In this document: piece by piece, positions 33,082 through 41,695 of the stretch
Layout of the letters: each line of letters begins with the position of its first letter
Position numbering within the stretch: the first letter of the stretch is position 1
Origin: Pseudomonas batumici
Lineage (GTDB): Bacteria > Pseudomonadota > Gammaproteobacteria > Pseudomonadales > Pseudomonadaceae
Direction of reading: 5' to 3'
NCBI RefSeq assembly: GCF_000820515.1
Contig: NZ_JXDG01000058.1
Location: 62,001 to 126,000 of the forward strand
DNA length: 64,000 nucleotides
Position numbers and translations under genes: made by a program
Notes under the pieces: generated by a model
Database searches by the model: none
What the model saw: the letters and a program-made list of their open reading frames with translations, nothing else
What the model was told of the DNA's origin: nothing

Positions 33082-34944
33082 TTATTCCTCAATCTCGTTC
33101 AGGTTGCGCCCCGCCAGCGCGGCTTTCACCGTCGAATCCAGGCGGCGGGCAGCAAAGGCATCGGTCACTTGCGACAGACGCTTGGTCTGCTGCTCGATGG
33201 CATGGCCATCGGTACCTTTCATCAGTTCGGTCAGTTCCTGCACCTGCATTTCGATGACCATGCGCTCATCGGCATCGAGCAGGCGGTCGCCGTCAGCCGC
33301 CACGGCAGCCTGCACCGCCTCGATCAGGCGCTGGGCATCGACCTGCTGTTCACGCAGCACGCGGGCAACCTTGTCGTCGCCGGCGTGCTGGAACGAATCC
33401 TTGAGCATCCTGGCTATTTCGCCGTCGGTCAGACCGTAGGACGGCTTGACCTGGATGCTCGACTCGACCCCCGACACCAGTTCGCGGGCCGTGACATTGA
33501 GCAGGCCATCGGCATCGACCTGGAAGGTCACGCGAATCTTCGCCGCACCCGCCACCATGGCCGGGATACCGCGCAGCTCGAAGCGCGCCAGGGAGCGGCA
33601 GTCGCTGATCAGCTCACGCTCGCCTTGCAGGACGTGAATCATCATGGCCGACTGGCCGTCTTTATAGGTGGTGAAGTCCTGGGCGCGGGCGACGGGAATG
33701 GTGGTGTTGCGCGGAATCACCTTCTCCATCAGGCCGCCCATGGTTTCCAGGCCCAGGGACAACGGGATCACGTCCAGCAGCAGCAACTCGCTGCCATCGC
33801 GCTTGTTGCCGGCCAGGGTATCGGCCTGGATCGCGGCACCGATGGCCACCACCTGATCCGGGTCGATCTCGGTCAACGGCTGGCGACCGAACATCTCGGC
33901 GACCGCCTCACGGACGCGCGGCACACGGGTCGAACCGCCAACCATGACCACGGCGCTGACTTCGTCGAGCTCCACGTTCGAGTCACGCACGGCGCGACGG
34001 CAAGCCTTGAGGCTGCGCGCAACCATCGGCTCGATCAGCCCGTCGAAGGCCTCACGACTCAAGGCGGCACGCCAATCGCCATACACCACCTCGACCGAAG
34101 CCGTATCGGTCAGGGCTTCCTTGGCGGCGCAGGCAATCTGCAGCAGATGGCGCTGCGCCCCCGGATCGAGATCGGCGGACAAACCGGCCTGCTCGATGAT
34201 CCAGCCGGCAATCGCGTGATCGAAGTCATCGCCGCCCAGGGCACTGTCGCCACCGGTGGCCAGCACTTCGAAAACACCGCCGGTCAGGCGCAGAATCGAA
34301 ATATCGAAGGTACCGCCACCCAGGTCATAGATGGCGACCACGCCTTCGGCATTCTGGTCCAGACCATAGGCCACCGCCGCCGCCGTCGGCTCATTGAGCA
34401 GTCGCAGCACATTGAGCCCGGCCAGCCTGGCCGCATCCTTGGTCGCCTGGCGCTGGGCCTCGTCGAAATAGGCCGGTACGGTGATCACCGCCCCCACCAG
34501 TTCGCCGCCCAGGGTCGACTCGGCGCGCTGACGCAGCACCTTGAGGATGTCCGCGGAGACTTCCACCGGGCTTTTCGGGCCCTGCACGGTCTCGATGAAC
34601 GGCATGTGCGATTCACCGCCGACAAAGCGGTAAGGCAGCTGCTCGCCCAGTTGCTTGACGTCCTCCAGGCCGCGGCCCATCAGGCGCTTCACCGACAAGA
34701 CGGTATTGAGCGGATCACTGGCGGCGGCCCGCTTGGCCGACTGGCCGACTTCAACGCGGTCGGCGTGATAGCGCACCGCGGACGGCAGGATCACCTGCCC
34801 GTCGGCATCGGGCAACGGTTCGGAAAGACCACTGCGCAACGCAGCGACCAGCGAATTGGTAGTGCCCAAGTCGATCCCCACAGCCAGGCGACGCTGGTGC
34901 GGTTGAGGACTCTGGCCGGGTTCGGCGATCTGCAGTAGGGCCAT
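33082..34944 (-). CDS. hscA: Hsp70-type Fe-S chaperone HscA
   Basis: A specialised Hsp70 that, with HscB, helps transfer clusters from IscU by binding its LPPVK motif. It is 620 residues: an ATPase domain starting VGIDLGTTNSLVA with IYDLGGGTFDISIL, then the substrate-binding domain. It lies between hscB and fdx. Confidence 0.97.
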   Translation of the reverse strand: MALLQIAEPGQSPQPHQRRLAVGIDLGTTNSLVAALRSGLSEPLPDADGQVILPSAVRYHADRVEVGQSAKRAAASDPLNTVLSVKRLMGRGLEDVKQLGEQLPYRFVGGESHMPFIETVQGPKSPVEVSADILKVLRQRAESTLGGELVGAVITVPAYFDEAQRQATKDAARLAGLNVLRLLNEPTAAAVAYGLDQNAEGVVAIYDLGGGTFDISILRLTGGVFEVLATGGDSALGGDDFDHAIAGWIIEQAGLSADLDPGAQRHLLQIACAAKEALTDTASVEVVYGDWRAALSREAFDGLIEPMVARSLKACRRAVRDSNVELDEVSAVVMVGGSTRVPRVREAVAEMFGRQPLTEIDPDQVVAIGAAIQADTLAGNKRDGSELLLLDVIPLSLGLETMGGLMEKVIPRNTTIPVARAQDFTTYKDGQSAMMIHVLQGERELISDCRSLARFELRGIPAMVAGAAKIRVTFQVDADGLLNVTARELVSGVESSIQVKPSYGLTDGEIARMLKDSFQHAGDDKVARVLREQQVDAQRLIEAVQAAVAADGDRLLDADERMVIEMQVQELTELMKGTDGHAIEQQTKRLSQVTDAFAARRLDSTVKAALAGRNLNEIEE

Positions 34945-34995
34945 CGTTATCTGGACTTATCTGAATATCAGGCGTGCGACCGAGGCGGCACTGGG

Positions 34996-35517
34996 TTAAT
35001 CGTCGAGGCGCTCTTCTAACTGGCGCACTTCGTAGGTGAGCTTGTCGAGAAACTGCATGCGCCGCATCAGGCGTTCGGCCTGTTCGCGTTGCGCGGCATC
35101 GTTCCAACAGGCTGCGAAGCTGTCGTTCAATTGATCCTGGGCGACTTTCAAGCGGCGCTTGAACGAGGCGATACCAGACAGGTCCGCCTCGTCCTGCAAC
35201 TCCTCGAGCTCCTCACGCCATTGCATCTGCTGCAGGAGGAAGTCGGGATCGTGCACCGTGACCTCCAGCGGCAACTCGTGGCCGCCCATGGCGAGCAGGT
35301 AGCGCGCGCGCTTGGGAGGACTCTTGAGGGTCTGGTAGGCCTCGTTGAGACTGGCGGACCGCTCCAGCGCCAGGCGCTGCTCACGCTCGGAAGCGTCGGC
35401 AAAGCGGTCCGGGTGAACGCCGCGCGCCAGTTCACGATAACGCGCGGCCAACTGTTCGAGATCCAGCGTAAAGCTCGGCTGCAACTCGAATAAAGCGAAA
35501 TGACAAGGAGTACCCAC
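34996..35517 (-). CDS. hscB: Fe-S co-chaperone HscB
   Basis: A J-protein that stimulates HscA and delivers IscU. It is 173 residues: an N-terminal J domain with the HPD motif in ARGVHPDRFADASE, and a C-terminal three-helix IscU-binding domain. A GTG at 35517 (VGTPCHFALFELQPSF) with AAGGAG-type sequence nearby is taken as the start. It follows iscA by 8 bp. Confidence 0.93.
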   Translation of the reverse strand: MGTPCHFALFELQPSFTLDLEQLAARYRELARGVHPDRFADASEREQRLALERSASLNEAYQTLKSPPKRARYLLAMGGHELPLEVTVHDPDFLLQQMQWREELEELQDEADLSGIASFKRRLKVAQDQLNDSFAACWNDAAQREQAERLMRRMQFLDKLTYEVRQLEERLDD

Positions 35518-35525
35518 GAATCGCC

Positions 35526-35849
35526 TCAGACGTTGAAGCTTTCGCCGCAGCCACACTCACCGCGCACGTTGGGATTGTTGAACTTGAAGCCTTCGTTCAA
35601 CCCTTCCTTGACGAAATCCAGCTCGGTGCCGTCCAGGTAAGCGAGGCTTTTCGGGTCGATGATCACTTTCTCGCCGTGACTTTCGAACACCTGGTCTTCC
35701 GCCACCACCTCGTCGACGAACTCCAGCACATAGGCAAGGCCGGAACAGCCTGTGGTGCGAACACCCAGACGAATCCCTTCACCTTTGCCGCGCCCGTCAA
35801 GGGAGCGTCGCACGTGTCGAGCAGCCGCTTCTGTCATGCTGATAGCCAT
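35526..35849 (-). CDS. iscA: Fe-S cluster assembly protein IscA
   Basis: An A-type carrier that accepts clusters or iron for [4Fe-4S] proteins. It is 107 residues with the three invariant cysteines Cys35 (TTGCSGLAY), Cys99 and Cys101 (GECGCGESF). It lies between iscU and hscB. Confidence 0.97.
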   Translation of the reverse strand: MAISMTEAAARHVRRSLDGRGKGEGIRLGVRTTGCSGLAYVLEFVDEVVAEDQVFESHGEKVIIDPKSLAYLDGTELDFVKEGLNEGFKFNNPNVRGECGCGESFNV

Positions 35850-35897
35850 CGGTGACTCCTTACTTACTCTTCGCCCAAATCTTGAACGCCGGATCGT

Positions 35898-36284
35898 TTA
35901 GATCAGACCTTTCTTCTGCTTGTAATCGCGAACGGCGGCCTTGATGGCGTCTTCGGCGAGTACCGAGCAGTGGATCTTCACTGGCGGCAGGGCCAGTTCT
36001 TCAGCCAGTTGAGTGTTCTTGATGGTCTCTGCTTCATCCAGAGTCTTGCCTTTCATCCACTCGGTGGCCAGGGAGCTGGAGGCGATAGCCGAACCGCAGC
36101 CGTAGGTCTTGAACTTGGCGTCTTCGATGACGCCCTGCTCGTTGACCTTGATCTGCAGGCGCATCACGTCGCCACACGCCGGGGCGCCGACCATGCCGGT
36201 GCCGACATTCGGGTCTTCCGCGTTCATCTTGCCGACGTTACGCGGGTTTTCGTAGTGGTCGATGACCTTTTCGCTGTAAGACAT
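35898..36284 (-). CDS. iscU: Fe-S cluster scaffold IscU
   Basis: The scaffold on which [2Fe-2S] clusters are built. It is 128 residues with ligands Cys37 (GAPACGDVM), Cys63 (TYGCGSAIASS) and Cys106 (KIHCSVLAEDA), and the HscA-binding LPPVK at 99-103. It follows iscS by ~100 bp, a longer gap than between the other isc genes. Confidence 0.98.
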   Translation of the reverse strand: MSYSEKVIDHYENPRNVGKMNAEDPNVGTGMVGAPACGDVMRLQIKVNEQGVIEDAKFKTYGCGSAIASSSLATEWMKGKTLDEAETIKNTQLAEELALPPVKIHCSVLAEDAIKAAVRDYKQKKGLI

Positions 36285-36385
36285 GGTACTTAATCCTCAC
36301 TCATCAGGGCCGCTCTCGGTCCCGTCGTTACGCCAGCTGTTGATTGCCGCGTCGCGACAGGACCTGTCTGTGGCGGCTTCTTTAT

Positions 36386-37600
36386 TTAGTGTGCCGCCCA
36401 CTCGATCTTCGAGATATCGACGCCGTCTTTGAACATGTCCCACAGCGGCGACAGTGCGCGCAGCTTGGCGACAGCCTCGCAGACTTTCTGCGCGGCGTAA
36501 TCGATTTCTTCCTCGGTGGTGAAACGACCGAAGGTGAAGCGGATCGAGCTGTGCGCCAGTTCGTCGTTGCGGCCCAGGGCACGCAGAACGTACGAAGGCT
36601 CCAGCGAAGCCGAGGTGCAAGCGGAACCGGAGGAAACCGCCAGGTCCTTGAGCGCCATGATCAGCGACTCGCCTTCGACGTAGTTGAAGCTCAGGTTCAG
36701 GTTGTGCGGTACACGGGCGGTCATGCTGCCGTTGACGTACAGCTCTTCCAGGTGCTCGACCTGCTTGAAGAAACGCTCGCTCAGGGCCTTGATGCGCAGG
36801 TTCTCGGCGGCCATGTCTTCCTTGGCCACGCGGAAGGCTTCGCCCATGCCGACGATCTGGTGGGTCGCCAGGGTACCGGAACGCATACCACGCTCGTGAC
36901 CGCCGCCGTGCATGGTCGCCTCGAGGCGAACCCGCGGCTTGCGGCTGACGTACAGCGCGCCGATGCCTTTAGGGCCGTAGGTCTTGTGGGCCGAGAAGGA
37001 CATCAGGTCGACTTTCAGCTTCTGCAGGTCGATATCGACCTTGCCGGTGGACTGGGCAGCATCCACATGGAACAGAACGCCGCGCGAGCGGGTCAGCTCG
37101 CCAATGGCGGCGATGTCGTTGATGGTGCCGATCTCGTTGTTCACGTGCATGATCGAGACCAGGAGGGTGTCGTCGCGCAGCGCGGCTTCGACCATGGCCG
37201 GGGTGATCAGGCCATCCGAACCCGGCTCGATGTAGGTGACTTCGAAACCTTCGCGCTCCAGTTGGCGCATGGTATCGAGGACCGCCTTGTGTTCGATCTT
37301 GCTGGTGATCAGGTGCTTGCCCTTGGTGCTGTAGAAATGCGCGACACCCTTGATCGCCAGGTTGTCGGACTCGGTGGCACCGGAGGTCCAGACAATTTCA
37401 CGCGGGTCGGCATTGACCAGGTCGGCCACCTGACGACGAGCGTTTTCCACGGATTCCTCGGCTTTCCAGCCGAACACGTGGGAACGGGACGCCGGGTTAC
37501 CGAAGTTTCCGTCAACCAGCAGGCATTCACTCATTTTCTGCGCGACACGCGGATCAACCGGGGTGGTCGCTGAGTAATCAAGGTAAATCGGCAATTTCAT
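36386..37600 (-). CDS. iscS: Cysteine desulfurase IscS
   Basis: A PLP enzyme that takes sulfur from cysteine for Fe-S clusters and tRNA thiolation. It is 404 residues starting MKLPIYLDYSATTPVDPRVA, identical in length to E. coli IscS. The PLP lysine is in SFSAHKTYGPKG and the persulfide Cys in SSGSACTSASLEPSY. The ATG at 37600 has AGGAG upstream and is preferred to one two codons earlier. Confidence 0.98.
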   Translation of the reverse strand: MKLPIYLDYSATTPVDPRVAQKMSECLLVDGNFGNPASRSHVFGWKAEESVENARRQVADLVNADPREIVWTSGATESDNLAIKGVAHFYSTKGKHLITSKIEHKAVLDTMRQLEREGFEVTYIEPGSDGLITPAMVEAALRDDTLLVSIMHVNNEIGTINDIAAIGELTRSRGVLFHVDAAQSTGKVDIDLQKLKVDLMSFSAHKTYGPKGIGALYVSRKPRVRLEATMHGGGHERGMRSGTLATHQIVGMGEAFRVAKEDMAAENLRIKALSERFFKQVEHLEELYVNGSMTARVPHNLNLSFNYVEGESLIMALKDLAVSSGSACTSASLEPSYVLRALGRNDELAHSSIRFTFGRFTTEEEIDYAAQKVCEAVAKLRALSPLWDMFKDGVDISKIEWAAH

Positions 37601-37650
37601 GGACACTCTCCTAAATCAGGCTGGCTGGCGCACCGCGGGCTCTTTGGCTG

Positions 37651-38142
37651 TCATTCGACGGCGGACGCTTCGATCTTATCCAGGTGCGGCGCCTTGCTAT
37701 TACAGCGGCGCTGATCCTGACGCTGGGCGACCTCTTGCACTTCACGGCGAGTGACAAGGTCCGCCAAGCTGATACCGCTGAGAAATTCGTGGATCTGCAG
37801 GCTGAGGTCGCACCACAGGTGGTGGGTCAGGCAGGTATCGCCGCCATGGCAATCGCCCAGCCCCTGGCATTTGGTGGCATCGACCGATTCGTTCACGGCA
37901 TCGATCACCTGTGCAACCTGGATCCCCTGCATATCGCGTGACAGCTGGTAACCGCCACCGGGACCGCGCACACTGGACACCAGGTTGCTGCGGCGCAACT
38001 TGGCGAAAAGCTGTTCGAGGTAGGATAGGGAGATGCCTTGGCGCTCGGAGATATCGGCCAGAGACACCGGCCCGCGTTGCGCGTGCAACGCCAGGTCGAG
38101 CATGGCGGTCACGGCATATCGGCCTTTTGTAGTCAGTCGCAT
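37651..38142 (-). CDS. iscR: Fe-S-sensing regulator IscR (Rrf2 family)
   Basis: A [2Fe-2S] repressor of its own operon that reports cluster status. It is 163 residues: a winged helix (MRLTTKGRYAVTAMLDLALH, then ISLSYLEQLFAKLR) and the cluster ligands Cys92, Cys98 and Cys104 with His107 (KCQGLGDC, GDTCLTHH). It is the first gene of isc. The promoter upstream contains a recognisable type 1 IscR site, so feedback control is expected. Confidence 0.97.
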   Translation of the reverse strand: MRLTTKGRYAVTAMLDLALHAQRGPVSLADISERQGISLSYLEQLFAKLRRSNLVSSVRGPGGGYQLSRDMQGIQVAQVIDAVNESVDATKCQGLGDCHGGDTCLTHHLWCDLSLQIHEFLSGISLADLVTRREVQEVAQRQDQRRCNSKAPHLDKIEASAVE

Positions 38143-38181
38143 GGACAGGTACCACGGAGTTACGGGATCGGGATGGGGAAG

Positions 38182-38214
38182 AGTATGCTATTCCCGAGTA
38201 TTTAAGTCAACTAT
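38182..38214 (-). promoter_or_regulatory. isc promoter with type 1 IscR binding site
   Basis: On the minus strand there is TTGACT (38205-38210), a 17-nt spacer and CATACT (38182-38187). The stretch 38188-38214 reads ATAGTTGACTTAAATACTCG followed by GGAATAG, close to the type 1 IscR motif known from E. coli. Holo-IscR would therefore cover the -35 box. Footprinting would be the test. Confidence 0.8.
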
Positions 38215-38327
38215 AAGACCTAGTGCTTTAGTCGGGTTTACCGGCAAAAGAGCGCGCGAATTGTAGCAAAGTCCGCGGCGTAATGGCATCGCGCTGGACC
38301 AATGGATTTTGGCTGCCCTTGAGGACG

Positions 38328-38415
38328 CTATCGCCGGCAAGCCGGCTCACACACTATCCGAGCCACCCACAATCCTCTGTAGGAGCGCCGGTCGACGCTC
38401 GATTGCCAGCGATGA
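38328..38415. repeat. REP pair between iscR and cysE
   Basis: CTATCGCCGGCAAGCCGGCT (from 38328) and TGTAGGAGCGCCGGTCGACG (from 38378, continuing to gcgatga) form an inverted REP pair. The right unit matches the variant at 18697. It may also serve as the transcript end of cysE. Confidence 0.75.
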
Positions 38416-38435
38416 GACCGGCAAGCCCGACATCA

Positions 38436-39212
38436 TCAACCGGCCTTGGCCTCGGTCTCGCCTTTCACCTCGACAAACCCGTCGCAGTGCAACTCCGGCA
38501 GCTCCTTGGCGCAATAAGTGCTGCCCAGGTCCTTCAGCGCCCCGCACATACCTTCCAGGCGTCCATCCACAGCCTGCAGATGATCGAGCAACTGGCCAAT
38601 GGCACGTGCCACCGGATCCGGCATGTCTTCGCTGACACCATAGGCATCGAAACCGATCTTTTCCGCCATGGCCTTGCGCTTGGCTTCGACCTGATCATCG
38701 ACCTTCATGATGATCCGCCCCGGAATACCGACAACCGTCGCCCCTGGCGGTACCGCCTTGGTCACCACCGCATTGGAACCCACCTTGGCCCCGGCACCGA
38801 CGGTAAACGGCCCCAGCACCTTGGCGCCGGCCCCCACCACCACGCCATCCTCCAGGGTCGGGTGACGCTTGCCCTTGTTCCAGCTGGTACCGCCCAGGGT
38901 CACGCCCTGATAGATAGTCACGTCATTGCCGATCTCGGCGGTTTCGCCGATCACGATACCCATGCCATGGTCGATAAAGAACCGCCGTCCGACCTTGGCC
39001 CCGGGATGGATCTCGATGCCGGTCAGCCAGCGACCGAAGTTCGACACCACCCGCGCCGGCCACTTCCAGCCCATGCCCCACAACGCATGCCCCAGGCGAT
39101 GCAGCCAGATGGCATGCAGGCCCGGATAGCAGGTCAGGACTTCAAAGGCATTACGTGCCGCCGGATCACGGTGGAATACGCTCTGGATATCTTCTCGCAA
39201 ACGCTCGAACAT
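38436..39212 (-). CDS. cysE: Serine O-acetyltransferase
   Basis: Makes O-acetylserine from serine and acetyl-CoA, the first step of cysteine synthesis. It is 258 residues. An N-terminal helical domain (DPAARNAFEVLTCYPGLHAI) is followed by a left-handed beta-helix of hexapeptide repeats (IHPGAKVGRRFFIDHGMGIV, then GAKVGSNAVVTKAV). The ATG at 39212 shares one base with the trmJ stop. Its place next to the isc operon links cysteine supply to the desulfurase. Confidence 0.95.
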   Translation of the reverse strand: MFERLREDIQSVFHRDPAARNAFEVLTCYPGLHAIWLHRLGHALWGMGWKWPARVVSNFGRWLTGIEIHPGAKVGRRFFIDHGMGIVIGETAEIGNDVTIYQGVTLGGTSWNKGKRHPTLEDGVVVGAGAKVLGPFTVGAGAKVGSNAVVTKAVPPGATVVGIPGRIIMKVDDQVEAKRKAMAEKIGFDAYGVSEDMPDPVARAIGQLLDHLQAVDGRLEGMCGALKDLGSTYCAKELPELHCDGFVEVKGETEAKAG

Positions 39213-39985
39213 CACTGATCCTTCCGCTTAAGGAGCTCACCCCGGGCCGCTTTTTCGGTTTCCGTGAGGATGCCCCGCAAAATATTCATCTCGGCGCGAC
39301 TGACCGCACTGCGCCCGTACAAACGACGTAACCGGGCCATCAGATGGCGCGGTTTTTCCGGGTCGAGGAAGTCGATGGCCACCAGGGTCTGCTCCAGATG
39401 GTCGTAGAACCGCTCCATCTCATCCATGGTCGCCAGCTCTTCGCTACGCGTCGACGCCACTTCATGCTTCTCTACCTTGCTCGGCTGCCCTACGGACGCC
39501 AGCCAGGACATCCGCACTTCATAGGCCAGCACCTGCACCGCCGTGGCGAGGTTGAGCGAACTGAAGTCCGGATCGGACGGGATATGCACGTGATAATGAC
39601 ATCGCTGCAGCTCGTCGTTGGTCAGGCCGGAATCCTCACGACCAAATACCAAGGCGATCTCGGCGCCCTGCCCGGCCTCCTCGACCACCTTCACCCCGGA
39701 CTCACGGGGATCGAGCAACGGCCAGGGAATCCGCCGGTCGCGGGCGCTGGTGCCGAACACCAGGTTGCAGCCGACCAACGCGTCTTCCAAGGTGGCGACG
39801 ACTTGCGCGTTTTCAAGGATATCGGTGGCACCGGAAGCCCGTGCATCGGCTTCCGCGGAGGGAAAGACCCGCGGTTCCACCAGCACCAGGCGCGACAACC
39901 CCATGTTTTTCATGGCCCGCGCGGCCCCGCCGATATTGCCCGGATGACTGGTATTGACCAGGACAACACGAATATTTTGCAACAC
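39212..39985 (-). CDS. trmJ: tRNA (cytidine/uridine-32-2'-O)-methyltransferase TrmJ
   Basis: A SPOUT-fold RNA methyltransferase that modifies position 32 of tRNA anticodon loops. It is 257 residues: VVLVNTSHPGNIGGAARAMKNMG at the start, then LVFGREDSGLTNDE and SSLNLATAVQVLAYE, the SAM-binding trefoil knot. The start is GTG at 39985 or TTG at 39982. It is divergent from suhB and coupled to cysE. Confidence 0.93.
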   Translation of the reverse strand: MLQNIRVVLVNTSHPGNIGGAARAMKNMGLSRLVLVEPRVFPSAEADARASGATDILENAQVVATLEDALVGCNLVFGTSARDRRIPWPLLDPRESGVKVVEEAGQGAEIALVFGREDSGLTNDELQRCHYHVHIPSDPDFSSLNLATAVQVLAYEVRMSWLASVGQPSKVEKHEVASTRSEELATMDEMERFYDHLEQTLVAIDFLDPEKPRHLMARLRRLYGRSAVSRAEMNILRGILTETEKAARGELLKRKDQ

Positions 39986-40129
39986 GAGAGGCGCTCTCAG
40001 ACTCGGCGAAGGGGAGCAAATCTTACAGAAGCACTGGGGATTGCGCCACGAGCGCCAATGTCGTCCTTCTCCCCTGGGACTTTTCTGGTAGAATGTTCGG
40101 CTTTCTTTAACACTCTAGGTGAAATGTCC

Positions 40130-40945
40130 ATGCAGCCCATGCTGAATATCGCGCTGCGCGCCGCCCGCAGCGCCAGTGAATTGATTTTCCGCTCCATCGA
40201 GCGCCTGGATAGCATCAAGGTCGACGAAAAAGACGCCAAGGACTACGTGTCCGAAGTGGATCGCGCCGCCGAGCAGAAAATCATCGACGCGCTGCGCAAG
40301 GCCTACCCGACCCACGGCATCCGTGGCGAAGAAACCGGTTTCCATGCCGGCAGCGGTGAAGGCGAAGAATACCTGTGGATCATCGACCCACTGGATGGCA
40401 CCACCAACTTCCTGCGTGGCATCCCGCACTTCGCGGTCAGCATCGCCTGCAAATACCGTGGCCGCCTGGAGCACGCCGTGGTCCTGGACCCGGTTCGCCA
40501 GGAAGAGTTCACCGCCTCCCGCGGCCGTGGCGCCCAGCTCAACGGCCGTCGCCTGCGCGTCAGCGGTCGCACCAGCCTGGACGGCGCCCTGCTGGGTACC
40601 GGTTTCCCGTTCCGTGACGACCAGATGGACAACCTGGACAACTACCTGGGCATGTTCCGCGCCCTGGTCGGCCAGACCGCCGGCATCCGCCGCGCCGGTG
40701 CTGCGAGCCTGGACCTGGCCTACGTGGCCGCCGGTCGTTTCGATGCGTTCTGGGAGTCGGGCCTGTCCGAATGGGACATGGCAGCCGGTGCCCTGCTGAT
40801 TCAAGAAGCCGGCGGCCTGGTGAGCGACTTCACCGGCGGTCACGACTTCTTGGAAAAAGGCCATATCGTTGCCGGCAACACCAAGTGCTTCAAGGCAGTA
40901 CTGACGGCGATCCAGCCGCACCTGCCGGCGTCGCTGAAGCGCTAA
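40130..40945 (+). CDS. suhB: Inositol-1-monophosphatase SuhB
   Basis: An Mg-dependent phosphatase that also assists rRNA transcription complexes in E. coli and affects virulence gene control in P. aeruginosa. It is 271 residues. Metal-binding motifs are GEETG (66-70), DPLDGTTNF (86-94) and WDMAAGALL near residue 224. Starts at 40124 and 40130 are both possible; MQPMLNIALRAARSA at 40130 matches the family, while AGGTG is better spaced for 40124. It is divergent from trmJ, with TAGAAT (40090-40095) as a possible -10. Confidence 0.96.
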   Translation: MQPMLNIALRAARSASELIFRSIERLDSIKVDEKDAKDYVSEVDRAAEQKIIDALRKAYPTHGIRGEETGFHAGSGEGEEYLWIIDPLDGTTNFLRGIPHFAVSIACKYRGRLEHAVVLDPVRQEEFTASRGRGAQLNGRRLRVSGRTSLDGALLGTGFPFRDDQMDNLDNYLGMFRALVGQTAGIRRAGAASLDLAYVAAGRFDAFWESGLSEWDMAAGALLIQEAGGLVSDFTGGHDFLEKGHIVAGNTKCFKAVLTAIQPHLPASLKR

Positions 40946-40960
40946 GCCTTCACCGCCCAC

Positions 40961-40998
40961 AAAAATGCCCCGTATCTTGCGATACGGGGCATTTTTTT
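40961..40998. terminator. Bidirectional terminator after suhB
   Basis: AAATGCCCCGTAT / ATACGGGGCATTT stem with a 5-nt loop, with A5 before and T7 after. It serves suhB and, in the other direction, the glycine-zipper gene. Confidence 0.95.
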
Positions 40999-41016
40999 AT
41001 GCCTCAACGGCCAGTA

Positions 41017-41571
41017 TTACTGGGCTGGCTGGCCCTGGTTCTGACCAAGGATCAGGCGACCCTCCTTGTCCAGCGGGATCTGGTTACCCGGATCATGGTC
41101 CATCCGCACCTTGCCTTCCTTGCCGCCCACCTGATAGCGCACATCGTAGCCGACGAGTTTTTCGCTGACATCGCTGACCGTGTTGCAACGCTTCTGGGTC
41201 GTGGTATAGGTGTCACGCTGCTGCATGCCCTCCTGCACCTTGTTACCGGCATAACCACCGCCTACCGCACCGACCACGGTCGCCAGGGTCTTGCCGCGAC
41301 CGCCACCGACCATGTTGCCGAGCAGACCGCCACCGATGGCACCCAACGCGGTACCCGCGATACGGTGCTCATCCTGGACCGGCTTCTGCCGGGTCACCGC
41401 GACATCCTCACAGACTTGGCGCGGGGTCTTGATTTGTGTCTTGATCGGTTCCACCGCCAATACTTGCGCATACTCAGGGCCGCTTTTTACCAGATTATAG
41501 GTAGCAACAGCACCCCCGGCAGTCACACCGACAGCACCCAATACCGCACCTACCAGCAACGACTTGTTCAC
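41017..41571 (-). CDS. Glycine-zipper 2TM-domain protein (envelope)
   Basis: A 184-residue protein with an N-terminal hydrophobic helix (LLVGAVLGAVGVTAGGAVA) and a central glycine-zipper pair (GTALGAIGGGLLGNMVGGG and ATVVGAVGGGYAGNKVQEG), the SlyB/OsmB-like Rick_17kDa_Anti fold. The C-terminal domain has two Cys and basic residues. It is probably anchored in the cell envelope. There is no lipobox. It is monocistronic between two bidirectional terminators. The specific role is not known. Confidence 0.85.
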   Translation of the reverse strand: MNKSLLVGAVLGAVGVTAGGAVATYNLVKSGPEYAQVLAVEPIKTQIKTPRQVCEDVAVTRQKPVQDEHRIAGTALGAIGGGLLGNMVGGGRGKTLATVVGAVGGGYAGNKVQEGMQQRDTYTTTQKRCNTVSDVSEKLVGYDVRYQVGGKEGKVRMDHDPGNQIPLDKEGRLILGQNQGQPAQ

Positions 41572-41633
41572 GTGAACCTCCTGACCATCACAAGCGGGTC
41601 CATTCCCCGCGCTTCTCTATGGCTTTGGAGTAT

Positions 41634-41667
41634 AAAAAAAGGCGCGAGTTCAACACTCGCGCCTTTT
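41634..41667. terminator. Terminator at the end of secF
   Basis: GGCGCGAGT / ACTCGCGCC stem with A7 on one side and T4 on the other. On the minus strand the T7 run ends the queA-tgt-yajC-secD-secF transcript. Confidence 0.92.
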
Positions 41668-41695
41668 CAGCTGACAACCCGGGGAAGGATTTCCG

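Noticed and set aside
36297..36620. Extra small gene between iscU and iscS
   Set aside because: The frame mostly overlaps the end of iscS in another phase and no start signal is seen; the gap itself shows nothing recognisable.
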